Both the position numbers and the translations under genes were made by a program. From an uncultured Oscillospiraceae bacterium (GTDB lineage Bacteria; Bacillota; Clostridia; Oscillospirales; Oscillospiraceae): DNA of 64,000 nt. Every line of letters begins with the position of its first letter. Position 1 is the stretch's first letter. This document shows positions 16,251 to 24,003 of the stretch, in pieces. The stretch spans positions 1-64,000 of the forward strand of contig CANQFV010000009.1 of assembly GCA_947599875.1 (NCBI GenBank), written 5' to 3'. The notes beneath the pieces are model-generated. The model ran no database searches, was not told where the DNA came from, and saw only the letters and a list, made by a program, of their open reading frames with translations.

Positions 16251-16536
16251 CCCTGTTCCCGTCCTCCTCAGGCGCCCCGCTGTCAGGCTTGCCGTTTTCC
16301 GCCTTGATGGCGTGGATCTTTTTCAGCGTGGCGAAGAACAGAAGCCCCGTCACGCCCGCGCCGACAGCCGCCTCGGTGATGGCCAGATCCGGCGCCTCCA
16401 GCGTCAGCCAGATGACGCTCATGATCAGCGAAAAGCCCATGAAAATGATGACAGACGCCAATAGATTCCTCGTCACCGAGACGGAGACCGCGCAGATCAG
16501 CAAAAACGCCAGCAAAATTCCGTCAAACAGCGTCAT
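16240..16536 (-). CDS. MbhD-like small membrane subunit (DUF4040)
   Basis: The 98-residue protein has three hydrophobic helices and the signature APDLAITEAAVGAGVTGLLF, typical of the MbhD/MrpA-derived DUF4040 family. The start MTLFDG at 16536 overlaps the upstream stop (ATGA) and is preferred over the longer frame, which runs through the mnhG-like gene. The C-terminal ~25 residues are polar and acidic. Together with the following MbhE-MnhB fusion it supplies the part that canonical Mrp systems carry as the C-terminal end of MrpA. Confidence 0.85.
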   Translation of the reverse strand: MTLFDGILLAFLLICAVSVSVTRNLLASVIIFMGFSLIMSVIWLTLEAPDLAITEAAVGAGVTGLLFFATLKKIHAIKAENGKPDSGAPEEDGNRDEK

Positions 16537-16934
16537 TTTTCGTCCTCCTCCTTTTCCGGGCGCATGGCGCCCCGGTTCATGTCCACACTGTAATGCTCCA
16601 GCCCCTCCTCGTCGGAGGTCTCCTCGTGGCTTTCGCGGCTGAGACGGCCGGAGGTAAACTCCATGAGCATCAGCAGGTGACTGGCCACCGGGCTTGTGAT
16701 CCACACCAGCGCCACGATCAAAAGGAGCTTCACCGTGGTCACGTTCACCCCGTGGTAGAAGCACATCCCCAAAACGATGCCCAACAGCCCCAGTGTGTCC
16801 CCCAGCGCCGCCGAGTGCATCCGGTTTAAGGCAAATTTGAACTTGAAATTACCCACAACGGAGGACACGATGAAGAACACCCCGAAGGCCAGAAAGCCGG
16901 TGCCCAGGATAAATCTTATCCACTGCCAGACCAT
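16533..16934 (-). CDS. Mrp antiporter subunit G (MnhG-like)
   Basis: The 133-residue protein has three membrane helices and the MnhG motif RMHSAALGDTLGLLGIVLG, followed by ALVWITSPVASHLL. The start is the ATG at 16934, which overlaps the preceding stop (TGATG) after GGAGG; the longer frame upstream is a shadow of mnhF. The last ~35 residues are a charged cytoplasmic tail (ESHEETSDEEGLEHY) longer than in most family members. Confidence 0.88.
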   Translation of the reverse strand: MVWQWIRFILGTGFLAFGVFFIVSSVVGNFKFKFALNRMHSAALGDTLGLLGIVLGMCFYHGVNVTTVKLLLIVALVWITSPVASHLLMLMEFTSGRLSRESHEETSDEEGLEHYSVDMNRGAMRPEKEEDEK

Positions 16935-17320
16935 CACCGAACCTCCTTTGTGTCCCCGCCCCGGGCCGCGTGGGCCTTCCGCAGGGCCTGGGTGTGTTCC
17001 CGGGAGCGCTCCCGGCTCTTTTTCTGATCCTCCCGCCAGCACTGATAGACCCCGATATCCATCTTCGTCAGCACCGCCACCGCCAAAAAGCTGAACATGG
17101 CGTAGACGATGGCGATGTCCACCAGCCAGTCCTCCCGCAGCCGCAGAACGAGGCAGGCGATCAGGCATATGGACTGCGTCCCGATCATATTGACCCCGAT
17201 GACCCGGTCTGACATTCTCGGGCCGATAAACGTGCGAAACAGTGTGATGACGGCGGCGCCGGCCAGGATGATCATGGCCACCGTCAGCACATGGGGAGCC
17301 AGAACCTTCATAGGATCCAT
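16934..17320 (-). CDS. Mrp antiporter subunit F (MnhF-like)
   Basis: The 128-residue protein has three membrane helices with the family pattern RTFIGPRMSDRVIGVNMIGTQ and DWLVDIAIVYAMFSFLAVAVL. The ATG at 17320 overlaps the stop of mnhE and follows GGGAGG. A positively charged C-terminal tail of ~35 residues extends beyond the membrane core. MnhF subunits belong to the small membrane part of the antiporter. Confidence 0.88.
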   Translation of the reverse strand: MDPMKVLAPHVLTVAMIILAGAAVITLFRTFIGPRMSDRVIGVNMIGTQSICLIACLVLRLREDWLVDIAIVYAMFSFLAVAVLTKMDIGVYQCWREDQKKSRERSREHTQALRKAHAARGGDTKEVR

Positions 17321-17778
17321 CACTTTTCCTCCCATCTCAAAATCTTCTTGACGAAAACCCCGTCCTCCAGTCCCTGACCCATCGACCGGTCAAGGCAGTG
17401 GACTAAATACTCCGATTCCTTCAGGCTCCCGGTGATGGTCCCCGGCGTCATGGTGATGCAGTTTGCCAGGAAGACCCTGCCCGTGTCGCTCTGAATGTTC
17501 GTTTTGAAGCGCACCACCGCCGGATCCGGCTTTTTTCCGCCGTAAATGTAGGGGAGAAGGGCAAATCCCGCCTTCATGATCTCCCAAACCAGCACAAAAA
17601 AGAGAGAAATCAGCCGGGGGAGGCGCTTTGCGGTCTCCAAATCCCGGGCCAGGGAGTAGTGCATGAAGCGGCAGCAGAACAGGTAGAGCAGCAGGGAGAT
17701 CACCGCCCCAAACAGCGCCGTCTCCAGAGTAAACCGCCCGTTTAATAAAATCCACACAGCAAAAAACAGAATAAACAT
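17320..17778 (-). CDS. Mrp antiporter subunit E (MnhE-like)
   Basis: The 152-residue protein has two or three N-terminal membrane helices and the MnhE-type cytoplasmic half (FKTNIQSDTGRVFLANCITMTPGTITG...LVHCLD). It is the first gene of a ten-gene operon. The ATG at 17778 lies 7 bp after GGAGGG; a TTG two codons upstream is less well spaced. A promoter at 17815-17843 serves the whole operon. In Mrp systems subunit E is needed for full activity. Confidence 0.88.
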   Translation of the reverse strand: MFILFFAVWILLNGRFTLETALFGAVISLLLYLFCCRFMHYSLARDLETAKRLPRLISLFFVLVWEIMKAGFALLPYIYGGKKPDPAVVRFKTNIQSDTGRVFLANCITMTPGTITGSLKESEYLVHCLDRSMGQGLEDGVFVKKILRWEEK

Positions 17779-17814
17779 GCCCAATCCCTCCGAAATGAGG
17801 TTCTATAAACACCT

Positions 17815-17843
17815 ATTTTAGTGATTTTTGCCACGTTTGTAAA
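17815..17843 (-). promoter_or_regulatory. Promoter of the antiporter operon
   Basis: On the minus strand -35 TTTACA (17838-17843) and -10 TAAAAT (17815-17820) are 17 bp apart, about 37 bp before the mnhE start codon. It is divergent from the cwlD promoter within a 190-bp AT-rich spacer. Confidence 0.7.
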
Positions 17844-17905
17844 TCTTTAAAGTCACGATAAAATAAAAGGAATCCAACAAAAATTAGTGATTTTTTCAAA
17901 TCATG

Positions 17906-17914
17906 TGCTATAAT
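17906..17914 (+). promoter_or_regulatory. Extended -10 promoter of cwlD
   Basis: TGCTATAAT gives a perfect -10 (17909-17914) with a TG extension. No good -35 is seen 17 bp upstream (AGTGAT). A sporulation sigma factor would be expected for cwlD, but I do not see a convincing sigma-E or sigma-G site. Confidence 0.5.
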
Positions 17915-17969
17915 CAGTATAAAAGCGGCCCCGCCGGAATATTTTTTCCCGGAGAGGGGAGGGGCTTTT

Positions 17970-18704
17970 ATGAAAAAAAGCTATGCGGCAAACACGTTTT
18001 TGGCGATTTTTATCATCTTTATGATCACTTTAGCGGCGTTTATTCTCGTTTTTTCCCGGGTGATCCGGGAAAATCAGAATGTTTCACGCGAAACAACTCT
18101 GACAGATGTGGGGCCGTCGGCGGGGAGGGTGCTTTTCATCGACGCCGGACACGGCGGGGAGGACGGGGGAGCCGTCTCCTTAACCGGACAAAAAGAGAGC
18201 GAGCTGAACCTGAAAGTGTCCCAAAAGCTCCAAATCTTAGCCTCATTTTATGGACTTTCTACAAAAATGACACGGGATTCCCAGGAGATAGCATACCCGG
18301 AGGAGCTGAAAAATGTCCATTCCCGGAAGGTTTGGGACACAAAACAACGCGTTTCGTTGATAAATCAGGAAAAAGACGCATTTTTGATCAGTATTCACCA
18401 AAATAAGTACACAACATCCGGCCCCAGCGGCTGTCAGGTTTTTTATACGGACGAGGAGCAAAGTAAGGCGGTTTCTGACCAGATTCAGGCGGAAATGCGG
18501 TATTTTGCCCCGGGAAACAGGAAGAATGCCGTAAAAATCAGCAAGGATATCTACCTTATGAACAACATCACCTGTCCCGGCATCCTGGTGGAGTGCGCGT
18601 TTTTGTCAAACCCCGCCGACTCCATGAAAATTGAGCAGGATTCCTACCAGCTTGACCTGGTTTGCGTGATTTTGGGCGGCTATTGTTCGGTTATGGGCCG
18701 GTAA
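17970..18704 (+). CDS. cwlD: N-acetylmuramoyl-L-alanine amidase CwlD
   Basis: The 244-residue protein has one N-terminal membrane/signal helix (residues ~10-32) and an amidase_3 domain (~50-240). Zinc-site motifs are visible: DAGHGGEDGG, SIHQN and VECAFLSNP. In spore formers CwlD removes stem peptides in the cortex so that muramic-delta-lactam can form, which is needed for germination. Length and organisation match CwlD rather than larger vegetative amidases, which carry extra wall-binding repeats. The ATG follows GAGGGGAGGGG. It precedes radA, separated by an unusual repeat-rich spacer. Confidence 0.88.
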   Translation: MKKSYAANTFLAIFIIFMITLAAFILVFSRVIRENQNVSRETTLTDVGPSAGRVLFIDAGHGGEDGGAVSLTGQKESELNLKVSQKLQILASFYGLSTKMTRDSQEIAYPEELKNVHSRKVWDTKQRVSLINQEKDAFLISIHQNKYTTSGPSGCQVFYTDEEQSKAVSDQIQAEMRYFAPGNRKNAVKISKDIYLMNNITCPGILVECAFLSNPADSMKIEQDSYQLDLVCVILGGYCSVMGR

Positions 18705-18731
18705 ACGGCAATTTATCGGTTTTATAGACAA

Positions 18732-18817
18732 GTTTACATAATCATAATTGTTAACATAACATTTCATAGTTAACATAATTCTTATGACCGATTTATGTTA
18801 ACATTATGTTAACATAA
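18732..18817. repeat. Cluster of TTATGTWAAC repeats before radA
   Basis: Copies lie at 18732-18741 (variant GTTTACATAA), 18750-18759, 18769-18778, 18793-18802, 18804-18813 and, on the opposite strand, 18808-18817. The first three point one way with 18-19 bp spacing; the last ones form a palindrome. The same 10-mer recurs at 26634-26643, 26648-26657 and 26762-26771, near spoIIM-xerD. Confidence 0.8.
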
Positions 18818-18833
18818 TGTGGAGGACAGAGAG

Positions 18834-20198
18834 ATGAAACAGAAGAAGACCTTCTACTGCACCGAGTGCGGCAATGAGTTTCCCAAGTGGAGCGGACAGT
18901 GCAGCGCCTGCGGGGCCTGGAATTCCATTGTGGAGCAGACCTTTTCCCGGGAGGAGCGGATGCCGTCATCCGGCGGCGCCAAGGGGCACGGTCAGCGGCC
19001 CGTGACGCTGGATGAGGTTGACATAACGGAAGAAATCCGCTTTGAAACCGGCATGGGGGAGCTGGATCGCGTCCTGGGCGGCGGAGCCGTGGAGGGTTCG
19101 CTGGTTCTTGTGGGCGGCGCCCCCGGCATCGGGAAATCCACCTTGTTGCTGCAAATTTGTCAGTATATCGGTGAGGATCATAAGATCCTGTATGTCACCG
19201 GCGAGGAATCCCAGCGGCAGCTGAAAATGCGCGCCCAAAGGCTGGGGGTCAACACGCCGAATCTGCTGATTTTGTCCGAGACGGATATGGGCGAGATCCT
19301 CAGCGCCACGGACGCGGTAAAGCCGGAGATGCTCATCGTTGACTCCATCCAGACGCTGTTTTCCGCGGAGCTGACAAGCGCCCCCGGCAGCGTGGGACAG
19401 GTCAAGGAGTGTACAATGACGCTGATGCGGCTTGCCAAGAACACCGGGATCACCGTCTTTGTCATCGGCCATGTGAACAAGGAGGGCGCCATAGCCGGGC
19501 CGAAGGTTCTGGAGCATATGGTGGACTGCGTGCTGTATTTTGAGGGCGACGAGTCCGCCAGCTACCGCATTTTACGGGCGGCTAAGAACCGTTTCGGCTC
19601 CACCAACGAGATCGGCGTCTTTGAGATGGCCCAGCGGGGGCTTGTTGAGGTGCCTAATCCCTCGGAGTTGCTGCTGTCCGGGCGGCCCCAGAACACCCCA
19701 GGGACATGCGTCACCTGCGTCATGGAGGGTTCCAGGCCTGTCCTGGCGGAGATCCAGGCGCTGCTGACGGCCACGAGCTTTAATGTGCCCAGACGCACCT
19801 CCAACGGCTTGGATTACAGCCGTGCCATGCTCTTGCTGGCCGTACTGGAAAAGCGCGGCGGGCTTCGGATCGGCGGGGCGGACGCATATATCAACGTGAT
19901 CGGCGGGCTGTACATCAACGAGCCGGCCGCCGACCTGGCGGCGGTGTTGGCAATGGCGTCAAGCTACAGGGATATACCGATCCCGGACGACCTGGTGGCC
20001 ATCGGCGAGGTGGGACTTACCGGTGAGCTTCGGGCCGCGTCGCAGCTTGAGCTTCGGCTTTCAGAGATCGCCCGGCACGGATTTAAAAAGGCGCTGATCC
20101 CGAAGCTGCGCCGGAACAGCCTGACGGCGCCGTCCGGTCTCACCGTTTACGAGGTGAAAAACATCCGCGAGGCGATGGAGCTGCTGTTGGCCAACTGA
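18834..20198 (+). CDS. radA: DNA repair protein RadA (Sms)
   Basis: The 454-residue RadA has an N-terminal zinc finger (C9, C12, C23, C26), a RecA-like ATPase domain with Walker A GGAPGIGKST near residue 95, the RadA-specific KNRFGS motif near 245, and a Lon-protease-like C-terminal domain. RadA is a DnaB-like helicase that processes recombination intermediates. The ATG at 18834 is 8 bp after GGAGG; a GTG five codons upstream overlaps that site. The AT-rich spacer before it carries six TTATGTWAAC sites. A Xer recombinase gene follows after 178 bp. Confidence 0.93.
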   Translation: MKQKKTFYCTECGNEFPKWSGQCSACGAWNSIVEQTFSREERMPSSGGAKGHGQRPVTLDEVDITEEIRFETGMGELDRVLGGGAVEGSLVLVGGAPGIGKSTLLLQICQYIGEDHKILYVTGEESQRQLKMRAQRLGVNTPNLLILSETDMGEILSATDAVKPEMLIVDSIQTLFSAELTSAPGSVGQVKECTMTLMRLAKNTGITVFVIGHVNKEGAIAGPKVLEHMVDCVLYFEGDESASYRILRAAKNRFGSTNEIGVFEMAQRGLVEVPNPSELLLSGRPQNTPGTCVTCVMEGSRPVLAEIQALLTATSFNVPRRTSNGLDYSRAMLLLAVLEKRGGLRIGGADAYINVIGGLYINEPAADLAAVLAMASSYRDIPIPDDLVAIGEVGLTGELRAASQLELRLSEIARHGFKKALIPKLRRNSLTAPSGLTVYEVKNIREAMELLLAN

Positions 20199-20275
20199 GA
20201 AGCCCCGAGAGGGGCCTGCGGGAAAACATGCGCAAAGGGCGTTTCCGGCCCTTCCCCTGTTTTTCCCTCCCCCAC

Positions 20276-20303
20276 ATTGAACAAAATTTTTATTTTGTTC
20301 AAT
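20276..20303. promoter_or_regulatory. Perfect 12-bp palindrome upstream of the Xer gene
   Basis: ATTGAACAAAAT and ATTTTGTTCAAT are separated by four T. The site sits 73 bp before the ATG at 20377, and a TGTGGTATACT extended -10-like sequence follows at about 20329-20339. Position and symmetry suit an operator. It has no GC-rich stem, so it is an unlikely terminator for radA. Confidence 0.6.
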
Positions 20304-20376
20304 TGTGTGTGGATTTTTTCGGAGGGGTGTGGTATACTGGTTTTGCCACTTCCCTTTTACAAAGGAGATCTTTTTC

Positions 20377-21411
20377 ATGGACTATCGCACCGAGGCCCCG
20401 GAGATCATCAGGAGCTTTCTCAATTATCACGAGAATATCGTAGGACACTCGCGGAAAACCGTGGACGAGTATTATCTGGATCTGCGCACCTTTTTCCGCT
20501 ATATGAAGCTGATCAAATCCGGACTGCCCAGAAATACCGATCTTGAGACCATTTCCATTTCCGACATTGATTTGGATTTTGTACGCAGCGTTACCCTGTC
20601 GGACGTCTACGATTACCTGGGCTACATGTCCCGCGACCGGGTGAAAAATCAAAACGCCAGCGAGCCGGAGTACGGCCTGAATTCCGCCTCCCGCGCCAGG
20701 AAGGTTTCTACCATCCGCTCCTTTTATAAGTATCTCACGCTGAAGACACACCAACTGGAGGCGAACCCCATTCAGGACTTAGACTCCCCCAAGATCATGA
20801 AATCCCTGCCCCGATACCTGTCCCTCAGCGAATCCCAGCGCCTTTTGGACAGCGTGGATGGAAAAAATAAGGAGAGAGATTACTGCATCCTGACAATCTT
20901 TTTAAACTGCGGCCTGCGGATCTCCGAATTAGTTGGACTCAATCTAACAGATGTGCGCGCCGACCACCTCCGGGTGCTGGGCAAGGGCAACAAGGAGCGC
21001 GTGGTTTACATAAACGACGCCGTGGCGGAGGCCATCAACGATTACCTGAAAGTGCGGAAAACCGTTGCGCCCCTAAGCGAGAGGGCGCTTTTCCTCTCCT
21101 CCAGACGGGAGCGGATCAGCAAATCCACCGTCCACGCCCTGGTGAAAAAGCACCTGGGCGAGGCGGGCCTGGACGAGACGAAATACTCGGCCCACAAGCT
21201 CCGCCACACGGCGGCCACGCTGATGCTCCACTCCGGCGTGGATGTGCGGACGCTCCAGGAGCTGTTGGGCCACGAGCATCTGAACACCACGGAGATCTAC
21301 ACCCATGTGGAGAACGCCGGCCTGCGGGAGGCCGCGCAGCTCTCCCCTCTCGCCGGGCACAAAAAGCCCGCGGCCAGAGAACGGGACGGCCAGGAGGACG
21401 AGGAGGAATAA
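20377..21411 (+). CDS. Tyrosine recombinase, XerC/XerD-like
   Basis: The 344-residue integrase has an N-terminal SAM-like DNA-binding domain (~10-120) and a catalytic domain (~150-320). Catalytic motifs are visible: Arg in CGLRISELVGL, HKLRHTAATL, LLGHEHLNTTEIYTH with the Tyr nucleophile. The start at 20377 follows AAAGGAG; the frame continues upstream without a ribosome site. It is longer than XerD at 24969-25859 and ends in a charged tail (KKPAARERDGQEDEEE). It could be the XerC partner in chromosome dimer resolution; a phage-type integrase is less likely because no element genes are next to it. Confidence 0.82.
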   Translation: MDYRTEAPEIIRSFLNYHENIVGHSRKTVDEYYLDLRTFFRYMKLIKSGLPRNTDLETISISDIDLDFVRSVTLSDVYDYLGYMSRDRVKNQNASEPEYGLNSASRARKVSTIRSFYKYLTLKTHQLEANPIQDLDSPKIMKSLPRYLSLSESQRLLDSVDGKNKERDYCILTIFLNCGLRISELVGLNLTDVRADHLRVLGKGNKERVVYINDAVAEAINDYLKVRKTVAPLSERALFLSSRRERISKSTVHALVKKHLGEAGLDETKYSAHKLRHTAATLMLHSGVDVRTLQELLGHEHLNTTEIYTHVENAGLREAAQLSPLAGHKKPAARERDGQEDEEE

Positions 21412-21458
21412 CTTTTCGCCTATCAGACAAAGATGCTTTACGAAAGGAACCGGAGGGT

Positions 21459-22214
21459 ATGAACGAGTTTGTCAAAAATCTCTCGCGGCTTGAATTTGTC
21501 CTGACAAAGGCCTGCACCGGCAGGTGCAGGCACTGCTCCCAGGGGGATCACACCGGATCCTCCGGATGCCTGGACGCGGCCCTCGCGGTGAGGGCCATAA
21601 GGGACGTGGCCGGGCGCTGGCCCATTAGATCGATGATGGTTTTCGGCGGGGAGCCTCTGCTCTACCCCGACGCAGCCTGCGCCATTTTCAGGGCCGGCAG
21701 GGACGCGGGGATCCCCAGACGGGAACTTATCACCAACGGCTTTTTCAGCAGGAACGCAGACCGGATCAGCGCCGTCGCCGGTACGCTGGCGGAGAGCGGT
21801 GTCAACAAGATCCTCCTCTCCGTGGACGCCTTCCACCAGGAGTCGATCCCCTTAGGCCCGGTGAAGTTTTTCGCAAGACGCCTCCGGGCCTTTGGCGTGC
21901 CGGTGGGGCTTAGCCCCGCGTGGCTGGTGGCCCGGGAGGACGAAAACCCGTATAATCAGAAGACCCGTGCCGTGCTGCGGGAGTTTGCGGATCTGGAAAT
22001 TCCCGTTTGGGAGGGGAACGTCATCTTCCCGGAGGGGAACGCCCTGAAGAATCTGGCGGATTATTTTGACCCGGCCTCTCCCCCTCCCAACCCCTATGAG
22101 CAGGATCCCCGGGACATACGCGCCATCAGCTTTGAGCCGGACGGCCGCGTCCTGGGCGGGAATCTGAACCGGCAGAGCATTTTAGAGATATTGGACGGCT
22201 ACAGGCCGGAATAA
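21459..22214 (+). CDS. Radical SAM protein
   Basis: The 251-residue protein carries the CxxxCxxC iron-sulfur motif near its start (CTGRCRHC, residues 19-26), a glycine-rich GGEPLL motif (~66-71) and later strands of the partial TIM barrel (LLSVDAFHQES). It therefore binds a 4Fe-4S cluster and S-adenosylmethionine. No C-terminal SPASM cysteines are seen. The substrate is unknown. It follows the Xer gene by 47 bp, possibly in the same unit, and is closed by the terminator at 22305-22340. Confidence 0.8.
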   Translation: MNEFVKNLSRLEFVLTKACTGRCRHCSQGDHTGSSGCLDAALAVRAIRDVAGRWPIRSMMVFGGEPLLYPDAACAIFRAGRDAGIPRRELITNGFFSRNADRISAVAGTLAESGVNKILLSVDAFHQESIPLGPVKFFARRLRAFGVPVGLSPAWLVAREDENPYNQKTRAVLREFADLEIPVWEGNVIFPEGNALKNLADYFDPASPPPNPYEQDPRDIRAISFEPDGRVLGGNLNRQSILEILDGYRPE

Positions 22215-22304
22215 AAGGGCACATACTTGCGTGACAAAGGGGAATTATTCCGACGCGCATGTCGCCGCAAAAAAATGAAATCACATTTTTTAACAAACCG
22301 GCCC

Positions 22305-22340
22305 ACCCGCCGCAGGGAACTGCGGCGGGTTGTTGTTTTC
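22305..22340 (+). terminator. Terminator after the radical SAM gene
   Basis: An 11-bp GC stem (ACCCGCCGCAG / CTGCGGCGGGT) with a GGAA loop is followed by TGTTGTTTTC. Confidence 0.7.
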
Positions 22341-22386
22341 GAGAGGAAAATATGGTCTGACAGGAAAAAATTCGGGACTTTTGCGG

Positions 22387-22415
22387 TTGCTTATTTGAGA
22401 ATGTACTGTTATAAT
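22387..22415 (+). promoter_or_regulatory. Promoter of nadB-nadC
   Basis: TTGCTT (22387-22392) and TATAAT (22410-22415) are 17 bp apart, 37 bp before the nadB start. I see no palindrome that clearly marks a NAD-responsive repressor site. Confidence 0.7.
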
Positions 22416-22452
22416 AGGTCAAAACCCTTTCGAGTACGAAAGAAGGCTGGCT

Positions 22453-23991
22453 ATGCGTTACGCAATTGACGGCTCCGTGAGGCCGACGAGACATTCTAAC
22501 TATGACGTGGTGATCGTGGGGGCCGGGATCGCGGGGCTTTACTGTGCCCTGAACCTCTCCCCTTCCCTCACCTGCTGCGTTTTTGCCAAGGAGACCATAG
22601 ATATCTCCAATTCCTGGCTGGCCCAGGGGGGAATCGCCGCGGTGACGGCCCCGGACGATGATCCGGAGCTTCACTTCCGGGACACGCTGGTGGCCGGGGC
22701 GGGCCTGTGCGACGAGGCGGCTGTCCACGTCCTGGTGGACGAGGGGCCGATGGATATCCGCACATTGATCAAGATGAACGTGCCCTTTGACCTGACGGAG
22801 AACGGGGAGCTGGACAGGACCCGGGAGGGCGGCCATCACAAGAACCGCATCCTCCACGCCGGGGGCGATGCCACGGGGCGGGAGACGGTAAAGACGCTGG
22901 CGTACATCGCCTCCCAGAGGGACAACATTATCTTCCGGGACAACACCTTCTTTGTGGACGTCCTCACCGACGATAAGGGCGTCTCCGGGCTTTTGGTGAA
23001 GGATGACGACGGGCAGTATGAGACGGTGGCGACGCGCCATCTCGTCCTCTGCACCGGCGGCATCGGGCAGGTCTTTCAGACAAGCACCAACCCGGCGGTG
23101 GCCACAGGCGACGGCCTCGCCGCCGCCATCCGGGCGGGGGCGGAGCTTCGCGGCATGGAGTTTATCCAGTTCCACCCCACGGGCCTCTGGTCGCCGGACA
23201 GGGAGAGCCGGGCGTTCCTCATCTCCGAGTCCGTCCGGGGCGAGGGGGGCCTTTTGAAAAACGCCAGGGGCGAGAGGTTCATGGTGGGCAAGCACGAGCT
23301 GGCGGAGCTGGCCCCCAGGGACATCGTGGCCCGGGGGATCTACAACGAGATGCGGCGCTCCGGCGAGAGCCACGTCTATATCGATATCACCTCCCAGCCC
23401 GAGGAGGAGCTGGCGCACCGGTTCCCCACCATCTACAACGAGTGCCTGCGGCGTGGGATCAACATCGCCCATGACTTTATCCCCGTCTGCCCGGTCCACC
23501 ACTATATGATGGGCGGCGTCAAGACGGATCTGTACGCCAGGACGGCCGTTCACGGCCTGTATGCCTGCGGGGAGACGGCCTCCACCGGCGTCCACGGGGC
23601 CAACCGGCTGGCCTCCAACTCCATGCTGGAGTGCCTGGTCTTTGGCAGACGTGCGGCGGAGGACATCAACGGCTCCTTCTCCCCTGCCCTGTCCACCAGC
23701 CGGGAGCTGTGGCCCGATCTGCCTGTCAGGCCCGCGCTGGACATCGACTTCAGGGCCTTGCGGGAGAAGATGCAGGGGATCATGAGCCGGTATTGCTTTG
23801 TGATCCGCACCAAGGACGGACTGGAGACGGCCCTGCGGGAGATGCGAAAGATCCTGGATCTGCTGATGGCGGGCTTCTCCCCTGCCAAGGAGTACGACGA
23901 GGATCTGAGCCTGGCCATTATCTCCGAGTCCGTTATCCTGTCGGCGCTGGCCAGGCGCGAGAGCATTGGCGCCCACTACCGGGAGAATTGA
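22453..23991 (+). CDS. nadB: L-aspartate oxidase NadB
   Basis: The 512-residue flavoprotein has an N-terminal FAD-binding fold (VIVGAGIAGLYCALNL, ~20-35), the conserved NSWLAQGGIAA stretch, the HPTGL active-site region (~240) and the C-terminal helical domain. It oxidises L-aspartate to iminoaspartate, the first step of de novo NAD synthesis. nadC follows after 12 bp. The quinolinate synthase gene nadA is not in this window, although the three are often together in Clostridia. Confidence 0.93.
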   Translation: MRYAIDGSVRPTRHSNYDVVIVGAGIAGLYCALNLSPSLTCCVFAKETIDISNSWLAQGGIAAVTAPDDDPELHFRDTLVAGAGLCDEAAVHVLVDEGPMDIRTLIKMNVPFDLTENGELDRTREGGHHKNRILHAGGDATGRETVKTLAYIASQRDNIIFRDNTFFVDVLTDDKGVSGLLVKDDDGQYETVATRHLVLCTGGIGQVFQTSTNPAVATGDGLAAAIRAGAELRGMEFIQFHPTGLWSPDRESRAFLISESVRGEGGLLKNARGERFMVGKHELAELAPRDIVARGIYNEMRRSGESHVYIDITSQPEEELAHRFPTIYNECLRRGINIAHDFIPVCPVHHYMMGGVKTDLYARTAVHGLYACGETASTGVHGANRLASNSMLECLVFGRRAAEDINGSFSPALSTSRELWPDLPVRPALDIDFRALREKMQGIMSRYCFVIRTKDGLETALREMRKILDLLMAGFSPAKEYDEDLSLAIISESVILSALARRESIGAHYREN

Positions 23992-24003
23992 GAGGGTTTG
24001 ACT

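Noticed and set aside
8445-17778. Energy-converting hydrogenase (Mbh/Ech) operon
   Set aside because: Only membrane antiporter-type subunits are present; no hydrogenase large/small subunits or ferredoxin-like proteins are seen.
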